Shown: piece by piece, positions 24,269 to 36,544 of the stretch
Layout of the letters: every line of letters starts with the position of its first letter
Numbering within the stretch: position 1 is the stretch's first letter
Source of the DNA: Bolinopsis microptera
Lineage: Eukaryota; Ctenophora; Tentaculata; Lobata; Bolinopsidae
DNA: 64,000 nucleotides
Direction: 5' to 3'
Assembly (NCBI RefSeq): GCF_026151205.1
Contig: NC_087073.1
Coordinates: forward strand, 16,883,837-16,947,836
Notes under the pieces: model-generated
Databases searched by the model: none
What the model saw: only the letters and a program-made list of their open reading frames with translations
Told to the model about the DNA's origin: nothing
Position numbers and translations under genes: made by a program

Positions 24269-24379
24269 ATGCTTTGCGTTTCTGACTGTTCTATTGAAGT
24301 AGGTATCCGTCTAGACTACTGTGATCACTGTGGGACCAACCTCTCATCAGAGACTCTGGCAATTATGGATCCTGTTTGA
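24269..24379 (+). CDS. Possible terminal exon with a Cys-pair (zinc-ribbon-like) motif
   Basis: A 36-codon frame preceded by an AG (24267-24268) reads MLCVSDCSIEV...YCDHCGTNL...MDPV and stops. Two Cys pairs (CxxxC and CxxC) recall a zinc ribbon. It is too short to assign, and may be the last exon of a gene whose other exons were not found. Confidence 0.25.
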   Translation: MLCVSDCSIEVGIRLDYCDHCGTNLSSETLAIMDPV

Positions 24380-25915
24380 AGCTGAAATGAGGTTGCATTA
24401 CCATGTTACTTACTATTAATATTAATAGCTTCGTTAATATACGAGCCTTTGAATAATATGATTATTAATTTGGTATGATCGCAAAATGGAAAGTCAATAT
24501 TTTGAGTCTCAAGTGCTACAAGTTGTATATTATGAATAATAAGTGGTTAGAGTCGAAGGGGGCTGTCATATATCAATTGTAATCTGACCGATCAATTGTT
24601 TCTAATAAATATATCTGATAATTCCGTGTATGCATTGTCTCAGGGTAAATATTACTGCTATGGCGAGTTTTTGATTGGCGGTATAGATTCAAATTAAACG
24701 GCGATCTTTAACGATCTTTAACGACCTTAAACGATCTTTAACGATTAATATGATCTATCTCTGCTTCTTAAAACAAAGGCACGTGATAATATTTGGGGGA
24801 GAAAATTAACAAGAGCCACCCATTTCGGTGCTCAAAATTGAAAACTCGATATTATATGAAACAGAGGTATGTGAGAGGTATGCTTTGAGACATTTCAAGT
24901 GAAACCTTCAAATTTTGATGACATAGGCCTTCACACCTACGTAATAAAGTCGCCAGATGTCCTGTAGAATTTTAATATGAATTTCCCGTAAATACAAAGT
25001 TTCTCTGGGACTAATAATATTGGCACAGTCCAAATTGTTTCGATTTGTTTTACATTTACATACCGGCATACTGCAAATCCATTTTACTGTGCCCTTGTTC
25101 CAACGTTGACTACTTTAATTATTAAAATTTGAAAAAAATGTAATTTAGTAAATGGATATCTAACAAATTATATTCGGATTCCAAAATCACACGACTCCCT
25201 CAGTATTATTTAATTTTGTCTAGAAATAACAAATACGATTTTACGCATACTATAAAATGAGTAATGCCAGCCCAGCATAAAGTGCACAATGAGTTCCTTG
25301 AGTCCTTGGTACGTGGTTCTGGCCTGTATATCACTATATTATGCGGTTCTGGCCGACCACTTTCCACTTTCTATTTACTTTAATAACATGGATATTATTA
25401 AATATAAAGCGAGACGATATATATTTTCCTGCTAGTATTATTAAATAGGCTCTCACACAATGCATGCTAACTTAATATAAGTTAAGTAAGACCTATAAGT
25501 TTCCTTCACGTTCAGCCGTCACGTGACAGTCACGAGTTTGATATATTACAGCAGTATAGTATCATAGGTAAACCAGCCAATTACATTTACAGCTGAAAAA
25601 TATAAAAAACTTTTGCATTTCAACTGCGATGCTGATAGTGAAGTCCCGGCTGTAGGGACTTCACTATCAGAATTATGAAAATAAAAACGTGTCTAATGGT
25701 TATGCGGCCTAGTTATCATATGTTAATATCTTAATTTATTCTTATAATATGTGTGGGTAGAATTTTATATCAGACTGAGTTTCACCTGAGAACTTCAAGC
25801 ATGTCTCTCCGCCGAAGCTTTGATTGGAGACCGAGAAAGAAGCTGGTGTCATGCCTAGCATACCAAGTTGAACATAGCTGCCATCAAAGCATTAACTTAA
25901 AGTCAAAGCCTGTAG
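24380..25915. other. Non-coding
   Basis: AT-rich with one perfect hairpin (25631-25669) and a copy of a dispersed TATAAAGCGAGACGATATAT-type repeat near 25398. The ORF at 25753 runs into the next minisatellite and has no family feature. Confidence 0.45.
25631..25669. repeat. Perfect 16-bp hairpin
   Basis: CTGATAGTGAAGTCCC, a 7-nt loop GGCTGTA, then the exact complement. It could be a small foldback element or a structured RNA; the sequence alone does not decide. Confidence 0.9.
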
Positions 25916-26325
25916 ATGCAGGATCACAAAGCCTTTAGATGCAGGACCACAAAGCCTGTAGATGCAGGATCACAAAGCCTGTAGATGCAGGATCACAAAG
26001 CCTGTAGATGCAGGATCACAAAGCCTGTAGATGCAGGACCATAAAGCCTGTAGATGCAGGATCAAAAAGCCTGTAGATGCAGGACCACAAAGCCTGTAGA
26101 TGCAGGATCACAAAGCCTGTAGATGCAGGATCACAAAGCCTGTAGATGCAGGATCACAAAGCCTGTATATGCAGGATCACAAAGCCTGTAGATGCAGGAT
26201 CACAAAGCCTGTAGATGCAGGATCACAAAGCCTGTAGATGCAGGATCACAAAGCCTGTAGATGCAGAATCACAAAGCCTGTAGATGCAGGATCACAACGC
26301 CTGTAGATGCCTGATGCAGGATCAC
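25905..26325. repeat. 23-bp minisatellite
   Basis: About 17-18 units of CACAAAGCCTGTAGATGCAG plus GAT, highly uniform, which indicates recent expansion or active homogenisation. Confidence 0.95.
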
Positions 26326-28990
26326 TGCGTACATTTTGTCCATACTCGATAGGATCCCCCGTTTAATGTACGTATTACTGTTGATTCAAAGAAAAGTGAC
26401 ATAGTGAATTTCGGCTGTTTTCGCAAATTCATTACCGACCCTCCGTGACATTGTTTAGCAAACAATGACTTCAAAACAACCAAGTTTTCGCAGTCAGTGA
26501 TGGAATTGCGTCTGTTTGCAAACTTTATTAATCAAAAAACGCAAGAAACGGACAACTGAAACGACACTGAATGGTAAAGGCAGTTTCTTGGTAGACCATG
26601 GCCATATTATGGGACAACGTCGTGGAAGAACAGCTTTAACATTTTAAAGTTAAACATCTTTAGGTCTAACGACCGTGATTGAATCAAACGTACGTGCTCC
26701 TACTACAACTTACTAATCTTCTTGATTTCTATGCAAGGGAAGTATTCTAAAGATTTCCTTCATCCCCTATGTAAGAAATTCTGATAGAAGAATGTTAGAT
26801 TGCCGTGGCACGGCGATTACTAATCCTTAAAACATCTCATACCAAACAATGGAACTTAAAGTTTAAGTTATAGTTAAAACTTAAACGTTGGCGTTTACAA
26901 ATCCATCAGCAATAATGTTAGTAGTCTACTTTTCCATGAACAAGGATGACTGAAAAGGATGGTAATTGATTACTCTACTCTTGTCTATCACGTGACTTAC
27001 TTAAACACGTTATCTAGATGGCCCGACGGATTATTCAAAACCTTAATCCTCTACTCTGACCCCAACTCTTACCCTAACCCAATTCCTTACTGAAGCATTT
27101 GCCTAAAACTCTAACCTTAACGAGATATTAGACAAACTTTCTTACGGTCATGTCACGTGATCGAAAAAGTTTTTCGCCGATTACTCACCAGGGAAACATT
27201 TTGATCCTATGCCATGTGGGGAGATTTGGAACCAGCATTCAAAAATACAACAATTTGAACTGGTTTCAACTGTCTATTCGGAGATCATTTTAGAAAAATC
27301 TCGAAGTTCGAGTGTTCAGTGATTTAGCAAGATCGGACTGATTACTTATTAAAGATATGCAGCTGAAAACTTATATTATTGGTTTTAGGAGGGAAGTGGA
27401 GCAGCTGAAAGTTTGGTTTGACACGTGACATGAGCGACTAGAATTTACAAAGCCGGGCCCTGTTTCCATAGACAGCTAGCTACGAGAAGAATATCTATAA
27501 GTATAAGATTCAAAAATCTAGCTGAGTGGCAACAATTTTAATGCTAACAGCCGAGATTTAAAAAAATTTCTAAATGTGAATAGTTGTTAAGAATTACAAA
27601 ATGCGTCACAGGGAAGTACTGTAAATGTTATTGTACCATGCCGAATTATGACATACTAGAGAATTTAAATTAAGATTAACGGAACAGATCTCGTATGTTA
27701 TTGTCATAACATTAACGGTAACACTAACCTACAATTACTGCAACGCGCGCTCACTCGGATTAGCTACTAGTACTAGTACTCTGACTCACCAATTCTTTTC
27801 GCCGAAATATCAAAATTTCGAGCGAAATTTAAGACGGGCCTCACCCGTCAAACTCAAAGCAATTCAACTTCAAGTCGCAAGAACTGAACTGAAGCCTTAA
27901 TAACAAGTTATAGTGTTACTACAATAGTTCTTAACCATACCCGTGCCAGGGATACTGATATATCGGGAGTCTGTGACGGGGTTCTTAATGAAGCATTTTT
28001 CAGATCTTTTATTAAAACGAATACTTGTAGTTATATAGTATATACATTCAACACTAATCGGAGTCCTACAAGTACAATTGATTGGGGACCAGCTTTGCTT
28101 TGAATTTTAAGTTGAATTCTAAGTCTTTAGTTTGGTTAAAATAACGTACAACCGTGACACGTGCTACTTCAAATAAGCGAGACGGGGAGCGAATCGCTAA
28201 ATAAATACCTATAAATAATGAAAAGTTTAAAGTCAGACTTGGGGAGACACGAGTTGAGCGTTGGCAGAGGGACCCAACCATGTGACCAGAAAGCTGCGAC
28301 CACTGACAGGGCAGATTAGATACGTCAAGATACACAATCAATATGATTTATAGCATTATCTATATCTCGTACAGTTGATTTTTCTAGTCAACTAGAATTG
28401 AGGCCAGACAAAGCAGTACAATATCAACTCAGCACTACAGACCGTTTTACCTGGGGACCTCAGGCTATCATGTTCATAGAGATTCGGCGCAGCCCATTAA
28501 CAGACCATTTAGCAACAGGTTTTAATGGTGCTTTATTATAAAGTTATAATATGGATGAGCTAGACACGCTGCTGCTGCTGCTAGAGCCAGGGAAACGGTT
28601 CGTGACCGGGTAATCAAGTAATCAGGATGGGGGTAATAAGGATGGGGGTAATCAGGATGGTCAAGTTCCCAAAATCCTGATAATATAACTTGCAAAAAGG
28701 TAAAAATACACTGATGCTATTATTAGTTGCATATATATTGTATCGCTACTAAACATAAAAAACGACGAAACATTATATTGTCCCTGTATCAATTCTCCTC
28801 TGTCATCAGAAGTACCAAGGAATGATGCTATAAAAACCGTACAACGAATATTTTAGTTACCTGATCGATAACTAAACAGAGAACATAAAAATAAATATAT
28901 ACACTTTTTGTTGTCTGAGTCTCATTTAACGATTTCGAGAAAAGGAGCAATGAAGTAAATAACTCAGCGAAATATCTACTAATCAATCAC
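26326..28990. other. Non-coding
   Basis: No coding exon recognised. Several CACGTGAC motifs occur (about 26988, 27153, 27421). The minus-strand ORF at 28066-28341 lacks any family feature and neighbouring splice-compatible exons. Confidence 0.4.
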
Positions 28991-29217
28991 AAAATGAGAC
29001 AGAGCTAGAGAGAGAGAGAGAGAGAGAGCACAGCCAGTTGAGATCACTAAAATCACGACGGTATCTAGGTTATAGAGTTGGGCGGTTAAATGATGGTTAT
29101 ATTGTAAACTGAGAGTTATCCCGCCATGTGCCTGAATATTGCGTGCTTCTAGTTCGACTGCTGGTTAAGCAATTACAAACTATTTAAGTAAACTACACTC
29201 ACGCGCTGGTAACATGA

Positions 29218-29935
29218 TGGTATGGGAACCTACTATAGCATGCTACTGTAGAGAGCTACTGTAGGGAGCTACTGTAGGGGCTACTGTAGGGAGCTACTGT
29301 AGGGGCTACTGTAGGGAGCTATTGTAGGGAGCTACTGTAGGGAGCTACTGTAGGAAGCTACTGTAGGGAGCTACTGTAGGGAGCTACTGTAGGGAGCTAC
29401 TGTAGGGAGCTACTGTAGGGAGCTACTGTAGGGAGCTACTGTAGGGAGCTACTGTAGGGAGCTACTGTAGGGAGCTACTGTAGGGAGCTACTGTAGGGAG
29501 CTACTGTAGGGAGCTACTGTAGGAAGCTTCTGTAGGGAGCTACTGTAGGGAGCTACTGTAGGGAGCTACTGTAGGGAGCTACTGTAGGGAGCTACTGTAG
29601 GGAGCTACTGTAGGGAGCTACTGTAGGGAGCTACTGTAGGGAGCTACTGTAGAGAGCTACTGTAGGGAGCTACTGTAGGGAGCTACTGTAGGGAGCTACT
29701 GTAGGGAGCTACTGTAGGGAGCTACTGTAGGGAGCTACTGTAGGAAGCTTCTGTAGGGAGCTACTGTAGGGAGCTACTGTAGGAAGCTACTGTAGGGAGC
29801 TACTGTATGGAGCTACTGTAGGGAGCTACTGTAGGGAGCTACTGTAGGGAGCTACTGTAGGGGCTACTGTAGGGAGCTAATGTAGGGAGCTACTGTAGGG
29901 AGCTACTGTAGGGAGCTACTGTAGGGAGTTATTGG
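29218..29935. repeat. 13-bp minisatellite
   Basis: About 54 units of GAGCTACTGTAGG with occasional 11-bp (GGGGCTACTGTA) and point variants. A (GA)n run lies just before, at about 29008-29028. Confidence 0.95.
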
Positions 29936-32200
29936 GTTATACAGTTAGCTGACTCTTAATCCCATACAATAATTACACCAAGGAATCACTGGAAATTCGT
30001 AATACTTCATCTACTTACCAAAATTAAAACTATAACATCTTTTACAACGATTGTTTTGATTAACAGACTTAAATAAACCTTAAAGAATAATAACTATGTT
30101 AAGATTTCAAATGTTTTTATGACTATATTACGAAGGGTTAGTGTAAAATTATAACAAACTGAAACGTGCTTACTATTGTTTTTCAAAACTTCAGCAGAAT
30201 TAAGACTAAGAGCCCACCAGTGAAAAAAAAATACCGCATCGTTTTTTATACATGAACAATTAATGAGTATATTAAACAATTAAAAAAAGATTTAAACTTT
30301 ATTACCTCGGAAGAAGTGTTTAGAGTGATTTAGAGTATGGTTACTGGAATCGCCACTTTATACCCTAACTTGTCTCAGTACAATATTAAAGTTGGAAACC
30401 CATAAAAATCCGCTGAGAATTAGATGCGATAATATTTTGTAAATAGTTTCCACACCTGACTAACTAGACTAACTTGACTCGATCTCAATCTGTTGAAATA
30501 TTGCGATTAACCTTGACATTTTATATATTTGATAAATTATTCATTTGTCAAAATCAATCCTCATTTTGTTCTGAATCGGTTATCGATAGTGTTAAACGTA
30601 TTACGTCAATGTATTATCAATTTGCAATGTGAAAATATAAATGATATTAAAGAATAATAATGAACTTACGAGAATATTTTTAGGAAGAAAGATGTGATTA
30701 ACATCTGACGAGATGCAGTACGACAGTTAGCTTTGAGCCGAGTGCAATGGAGAATCTTGTATGTCATACAAAAGATCATATCTTTTTCGATAAAACAAAT
30801 TTCTCCATTGTACGACACCAACATCGTCCGACTATCGTTTAAGTTTTAAATAACGTGGATATAAATAACTTGCAAAGGATAGTGGATACAAATGGAAACT
30901 GGAAAGTATGAATATCATTTAAATTTGGACGCTGAATTATATTTCGATCAGTTTATTTATTCCAAATTGATCTACCGTTGGTATCACGTATTGGTTATAA
31001 AGCTCTGACTCCAACAAGGATGAGCGTGACAAACAAATTTTGCTTTCAACAAAAAATGATAAAAAAGTCTATAAGGGTAAGATTATGGATCGGTTAGGAA
31101 CTACTATAACTAATTCAGTTATGACAGACCCTTAATATAAGATTTAGGGTAAAAAAGTGATGATATCGATGTCACAATTATGACATCAATATCATCACTT
31201 TGTGACTTCATCAGCTTGTGACGTCATCAGCTTGTGAAGTCCCTAGTTTGTGAGGTTTACAGATTATGTTGCAAGATAACCTTTACGTAAATATATAATT
31301 ACGAGACCTACCAAAAATTTGAAAAATGATTGTATCTAATTTTGCTCCTTTAGCAAATTAAAAATTAAAATTTCAAATTTGGACACGAGTCTTGGAACAG
31401 CCTGTATAATCACAATATTACAAACATACCAACCAATGTATAAACTATAATGTGTATGATATTAATTAAAGGAGCTTATTAATGCTGCGAAGGGGCCATA
31501 TTCAATTGTACTTATTTGTTGTAGGCCATGTTCATGGCCTACAACATCATCAATTGGATGATAACTGATAAGATGTATAGAATTAGAAGGCAATATTGCA
31601 TAACTGGTTGCGTTACATCGTTTAAAGTTAATACATGTCCTACAAAGTTTAAAACCTGATCAATGGTAACAATTGACATAATATGTTATCATAATCTTTA
31701 GTCTTTACCGCATCGATAGCGCCATTGTTAGCCCCAGGTATTTAAATACAATAATAAAGAATATCAGGTATACATACAGATATATATCTGATTCATAAAA
31801 AACACAATTATAATCTTGATCATCTTGACCGTACCTGTCTCCGATCAATAAAAGTCTAAGGTTTTTGATTATTCGTCGTTATAATTCTTTATTATTTGGT
31901 AAAATCATTAAATAAAATCATCTGTCATAAATCTCATAATTATATAAGTTTGAATCCTGAACTAGACGTTTGGCGACCTAACAAATCATAATTGAACACG
32001 ATAGTAAAAATTATAAATCAGCCGCTCTGACATGGTTAACCACCTTCCTTGTGTTGTTGGTGAATCATATGAGCGGGATATAAATACCTCATTTCATAAA
32101 TAATTTCAGAAATCATAAATTGTAAGGTATTTTAGAAATTAGAAATTATTTAAAAAATTAGGATTAAGATATTTTTATACAGAGGGCACGCCACTCTTTC
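29936..32200. other. Non-coding, AT-rich with hairpins
   Basis: No gene seen. Hairpins occur at 31155-31200 (20-bp arms, one mismatch, ATGATATCGATGTCA core) and 31518-31545 (GTTGTAGGCCATG and exact complement). Confidence 0.45.
31518..31545. repeat. Perfect 13-bp hairpin
   Basis: GTTGTAGGCCATG, TT, then its exact complement. Confidence 0.9.
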
Positions 32201-32209
32201 TTTTTCCCT

Positions 32210-33060
32210 ATTGCCTTAGGGCCAATAAATTTGGTTCACAATAAATTTGGTTACCAATATTTTTGTTACCATAATTTTAGTCACCAATTTCGCAAATTTT
32301 TAGTCTATAACAATTTTAGTCACATTTTTCAACTTTTCGAAACCATTCTCCATTCCATTTATTTGATTTTTCAATTTTTGTCCCGATTTCGAATATAATA
32401 ATAAAGTCATATTTTATAGTTTAACGTTAGGCAATAGGCATGTGGATTAAATGATTTGTTGCAATAAAGAAATAAAACAAATAATTTGTAAAATAAAATG
32501 CTATCTATCAATTCGGCAATGAACACCCGTCTGAGCATAAGTATAACAAATTAAGCTGCACATGCAATGCAATACTCAGGAATTTAAATAACATCAGGTC
32601 TTTGACTCTGTATCACTAAGTTCTTCACTCTTCAGTACGCTGTTCGGTTTCTCTTTCACCATTCTTCGACTTTACCATTTCTGTCGGTACGACGTAGTTT
32701 ATGTCGATATGATTGACCCTTCAGCCGTTTCAACAGAACATGTTGGGATGGATCGATTAAAAATGTAATGTCCAAGAGGAGCTCTAACTCTTTAAGTGCA
32801 ATAGGACTTTGGTACAGTTTGTGCTTTGTAGTTTCACAACGTTCTTTCCTCCCAATAAAGTAGTTCAGCAGTAGGAACGGTGATGTCATTATATTAATTA
32901 TGAACAATGTAAGCTCAATAATATTCATGTCATATATGCTCTACTGAAATTTTGGTCTCCTTTAAAATTAGTCGCCGAAAAATGTAGTCTCATGAAATTT
33001 GGTTAACAACAATTTTAGTCAAAAGTTTGACTAAATTTATGATAGACTAAATTTGTCGTT
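32210..33060 (-). mobile_element. Possible decayed DNA transposon with FLYWCH-like fragment
   Basis: The minus strand 32928-32656 encodes a 90-residue frame ending GQSYRHKLRRTDRNGKVEEW, which loosely resembles the end of a FLYWCH zinc finger (Y-x(n)-W-x-C), a domain common near MULE transposases; the expected Cys is replaced by a stop. Imperfect TTTTAGTCAC/GACTAAA-rich sequences lie on both sides (32220-32340, 32940-33055). The call is tentative. Confidence 0.25.
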
Positions 33061-33074
33061 CTTAAGGTATATTA

Positions 33075-33322
33075 GGGTCTGCCCACACTACGCCTCTATT
33101 CCCCGAAGGTCTGCCCACACTACGCCATGTGGTGACGGGCCACATGGCGTGGGTAAAAAAAAACCGGATTCACACAACAAGGCGCGTAGTGTGGGCAGAG
33201 CTCCCGCCAGTTGGCGTGGAAACTCTCGGGGAATAAAGGCACGGATTTTAAAAATCCGTGTCAGAATTCCGGTGTAGTGTGGGCAGACCTTCGGGGAATA
33301 GAGGCGTAGTGTGGGCAGACCC
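33075..33322. mobile_element. PIF/Harbinger-like MITE
   Basis: A 248-bp element with about 52-bp terminal inverted repeats starting GGGTCTGCCCACACTACGCC, each arm containing the CTGCCCACACTACG motif twice. It is flanked by TTA on both sides (33072-33074 and 33323-33325), the 3-bp target duplication typical of PIF/Harbinger elements. No transposase is present, so it is non-autonomous. Confidence 0.9.
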
Positions 33323-33399
33323 TTACCACCATAACTTGAAGACGCTTTGAGCTACGAACTCCAAAGTCTCTAGGCACATTTGGTTTGATAATTGAAGTG

Positions 33400-35513
33400 A
33401 GTAGAAGGGAATGTATGAAGGCCAGCCATCAAGTGACTCCCAGCCACTCACAGCACGCCCCCAGGTCACGTGACAGCATTTCACAAAGGTCACGTGACAG
33501 ATCACATGTCATGGAATTAAACTGGAATTAAACTGGAATTAAACCTAAATAGTCAGAGGGAACACTAACGAACCCGTCGTGACAATACATCAATGAAATA
33601 AATAACATAATTATAAAAAAATCATAAATAAGACCCAAAACACGTAAAAAAATTAACTTCACTACAATCTGTACGAAAAGGAAACAAGATCAAATATAAT
33701 AATTTAACCGGATTAAAGTGGGTAATGCACCGATAAGGTAATAAATTATGCAGGAGAGGTTCATAAAATTCACAAAGTTACTCCAAAAGTCAAAAATACA
33801 CTATCAAGAAAGATTACACACAAACTCAAAGACGGGCGTAAATTATGCAACTGTAACTCCGAATGAAAACAGTTCGAACACTCATTTAAGGGACACATGT
33901 CATGTAACCACGTGACAAGCTCGTTAATTAAATGACAAGGTCACGTGACAAGATAATTGACCAATGAGGAGCCAGAACGTCATGACGAATCAATCAATAA
34001 TCCCGACTAAAGGATCTAAAGTCTGATTAAACAGTTTGTCAAGCAGATTACCCGTCACTTGATTACCGGTCACGTGTTTAGCTTAAGCATCATGTGACAT
34101 GAATGTTATTTGAACCTCGAGATCACGTGACAGGAGTCACTTGATTACCCGTCAGAACGTCATGATGAATAAATTAATAATCCTGTCTAAAGGATCTAAA
34201 GTCTGATTAAACGGTTGCCAAGCACTTGGCTCCTGTCACTTGATTACTATACCGGTCAAATGATTCTTCACGATTTACCCCGGTCCAGTCACCACTCCAA
34301 ATAAGTAGAGGGTGACATAACGAAATGTGGTGTAGGGTTACCATCGCTCGACCTCCTGGAAATTACAAGTCTTATCATCAATTTTCTGACATTGAAAAAG
34401 ATCTTGGAGTACATATCAATAGTAAGTTAGATTGGTCACATCACTGTGATATGATATACTCTAAGGCTAGTCAGAGGTTAGGCCTTCTAAAAAGAACATG
34501 TTACTTCACCAAGAACACTAAAAAACGTCGGGCCTTCTATCTATCTCAGGTTAGAAGTCATTTCGAACACTGCACAATTGTCTGGCGGCCTCATTCAGAA
34601 ACCTCGGTGGAGAAACTTGAATCGATACAAAAAAGAGGTATCAAGTGGATCCTTAATGATATTTACTTGAGCCTTAGGGACAAAAAAAGGTATTTCATAG
34701 CGTGTAAGGAACTAAATATCGTTCCACTCTCGGTAAGGTTTGATTACAAGGATATATTATATTTTCATAGTATTTTTTATGACATGTCAGTTGTGACATT
34801 TCCACCTTACTTACGACGTTTCATGGGAAGTAGGTTAAGGCGATCACATCTAGACGATCTCAGTATGATTAGTGACATTTCTCCTCAAGTTCCACAAAAC
34901 CTTACGTCAAGCCAGACCAGATGTTCAGGCATATCTAAGTCTTACTTTTACAGAGCACACATTCTTTGGAATAAACTCCCTTATGAATTAAGGGAAATCT
35001 CAAGGCCATCCGTGTTTAAAACCCATTTAATTAAGTACCTCTGGACAGTTCTAAACGACCATATAACATCCTCTGACAGTTAAACAATTTACCTTAATGT
35101 AACTATATTGTCTAAATATAAATTGATATGAAGTATAATTAATAAAATATGTTGAATAAAGTGTGTTTATAATTATGATTTATGGTACATTGTTATTTAT
35201 TATATTTATATTTTAGGCTGTAACCTTATTAGTTCAATGGAATAAACCTAGCATGCCTTGGTTGCAGCATCGCTTCACTTATAGGTGCATTTAGGGCCCG
35301 ATGTAATTGCTATGATCAGTTTACTGGTCAACTGGTGTTTCGGTGTCCCTTATTTTGTTTACACTCGGTCACTTGTCAAGGCATGTAAGGTCATTCGGCG
35401 ATATTTTCTTTGAAATAAAATGATGTATTTGTGTAACAATTTGAAAGTTTATTGATAAAAAAAAGAAAAAAAAGCAATAGCCACAGTATCTGAACCACAT
35501 TTTTACCCTTTAA
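33400..35513. mobile_element. Composite repeat, full copy (left arm of large inverted repeat)
   Basis: Almost the whole of 33400-34393 recurs inverted at 38274-38985, and 35472-35513 recurs inverted at 38231-38272. The left copy has about 290 bp (33600-33890) and 1.08 kb (34394-35471) that the right lacks. The 994-bp arm is rich in GTCACGTGAC motifs. It includes the start of an RT-derived ORF, so the LINE piece was part of the unit before it was copied. Confidence 0.85.
34357..35083 (+). pseudogene. Non-LTR retrotransposon RT C-terminal fragment
   Basis: About 240 residues: DLGVHINSKLDWSHHC, ASQRLGLLKRTC, YLSQVRSHFEHCTIVWRPH, LESIQKRGIKWIL, and the final ILWNKLPYEL...FKTHL. This is the part of CR1/Jockey-group RT proteins after the catalytic core (thumb and C-terminal region). 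The catalytic FADD and endonuclease are absent. The frame is open to a TAA at 35081-35083. An upstream stop-free extension starts inside the arm of the inverted repeat. Confidence 0.85.
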
Positions 35514-35523
35514 GATATAACAA

Positions 35524-35640
35524 CTGTTAGGTAGCCTAGTGGTTAGAGCATCCACCTTCTGCATAAAAGGTTCAGGGCGAATCCCATTGTCACCCTGCAG
35601 TCTAGGGAGTAGCAAAGGCTCCATACCATTGACTATTATT
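35524..35640 (+). mobile_element. tRNA-derived SINE (probable)
   Basis: TAGCCTAGTGG at 35532-35542 matches the A box of a tRNA promoter, and GGTTCAGGGCGAATCCC at 35569-35585 is a B box with a small insertion, about 27 bp apart. The cloverleaf is degraded, so it is a SINE rather than a tRNA gene. Confidence 0.6.
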
Positions 35641-35830
35641 AACTACTAAATTTGCGTGTTATAAATTTGGTGAATTTCAAGAGACAAATAAAACTACCGT
35701 TTTATGATAATTTTTTTTGTTATCACCATAATCATAAATTGAAATCATCAAGAGTAAGATTGGGTACATAAATCAATCTATAACAGTTGTACGTTAATGG
35801 GGTTCTAGTTCAGGTAGCTAGTTCCACCAA

Positions 35831-36520
35831 CTACTTATTCAGATAAAGTTTGAGAATCTTATCGACAATAGTTGTGTTTTCGTTCATCAGTTTGTTTACA
35901 TCAGATAGACTTGTAGTGTTGATAACTGCATCCAATAGAGCTCGTTCTTCCAAACTTAAAATACCTGTTATGTCTTTTCCGTTGTCAATGAAACGCTGCT
36001 TCAAGTCCACAAACAATTCGGTTTTCATCATGTATGAGAATAACATGTCAAAACATTTATCTTGCTCTTTACACAATTTACTTTGTAACATGACGTCTAT
36101 AGATTTAAGTACTTTCGATATCTTTTTCTTGTGTGGTTGTTTGATTGGTACTCCTTTCCGCTTGCCTACGTGTTTCCAGTCAGTATCAGATTCTAACTCT
36201 TTAGCACTATATTCTTTGTTGGACTCATCATCGCTACTTGTTACACCACTAAATTCATCATCACCACTACCTGATACATCAGAGTTAGAACCACCTTGCT
36301 GAGATTCTTCAGAAACTATTGTATCAGCATCTGAACATACAGAATCAGGACCCTCCATTTTGACATCAGTCGCATCTGAGTTAGCTTTTGACAGTGGCTG
36401 TAGAATTGCAGAACTTTGATCTAACTCTCGGTTCTCTCGATGATACCTCCTAATGTGTGAGGACAGACTATATTTATTGGCAAAAGACTTGTCACAGAAT
36501 GAGCAGGTTACACAATTCAT
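35831..36520 (-). CDS. Single C2H2 zinc finger protein with acidic middle, unknown function
   Basis: An intact 229-residue frame. Residues 6-27 are one C2H2 finger (C6, C9, H22, H27, with F13 and L19 in the expected places). Residues about 75-120 are Ser/Asp/Glu-rich, then a basic stretch KKKISKVL and a predicted helical C-terminal 90 residues (SKLCKEQDKCFDMLFSYM...KILKLYLNK). The protein starts cleanly at ATG with no splice needed. It lies between transposon pieces and short AT repeats, so it may be encoded by a mobile element rather than the host. No known family was recognised beyond the finger; a nuclear, DNA-binding role is inferred. Confidence 0.6.
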   Translation of the reverse strand: MNCVTCSFCDKSFANKYSLSSHIRRYHRENRELDQSSAILQPLSKANSDATDVKMEGPDSVCSDADTIVSEESQQGGSNSDVSGSGDDEFSGVTSSDDESNKEYSAKELESDTDWKHVGKRKGVPIKQPHKKKISKVLKSIDVMLQSKLCKEQDKCFDMLFSYMMKTELFVDLKQRFIDNGKDITGILSLEERALLDAVINTTSLSDVNKLMNENTTIVDKILKLYLNK

Positions 36521-36544
36521 AACTGCAGTACAAACGTTTTATAA

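Noticed and set aside
28066-28341. 91-residue minus-strand ORF
   Set aside because: No motif, no splice partner and no similarity I recognise; length is within chance for this DNA.
35524-35600. tRNA gene
   Set aside because: A and B boxes are present but the B box has an insertion and the stems do not pair; a tRNA-derived SINE explains it better.
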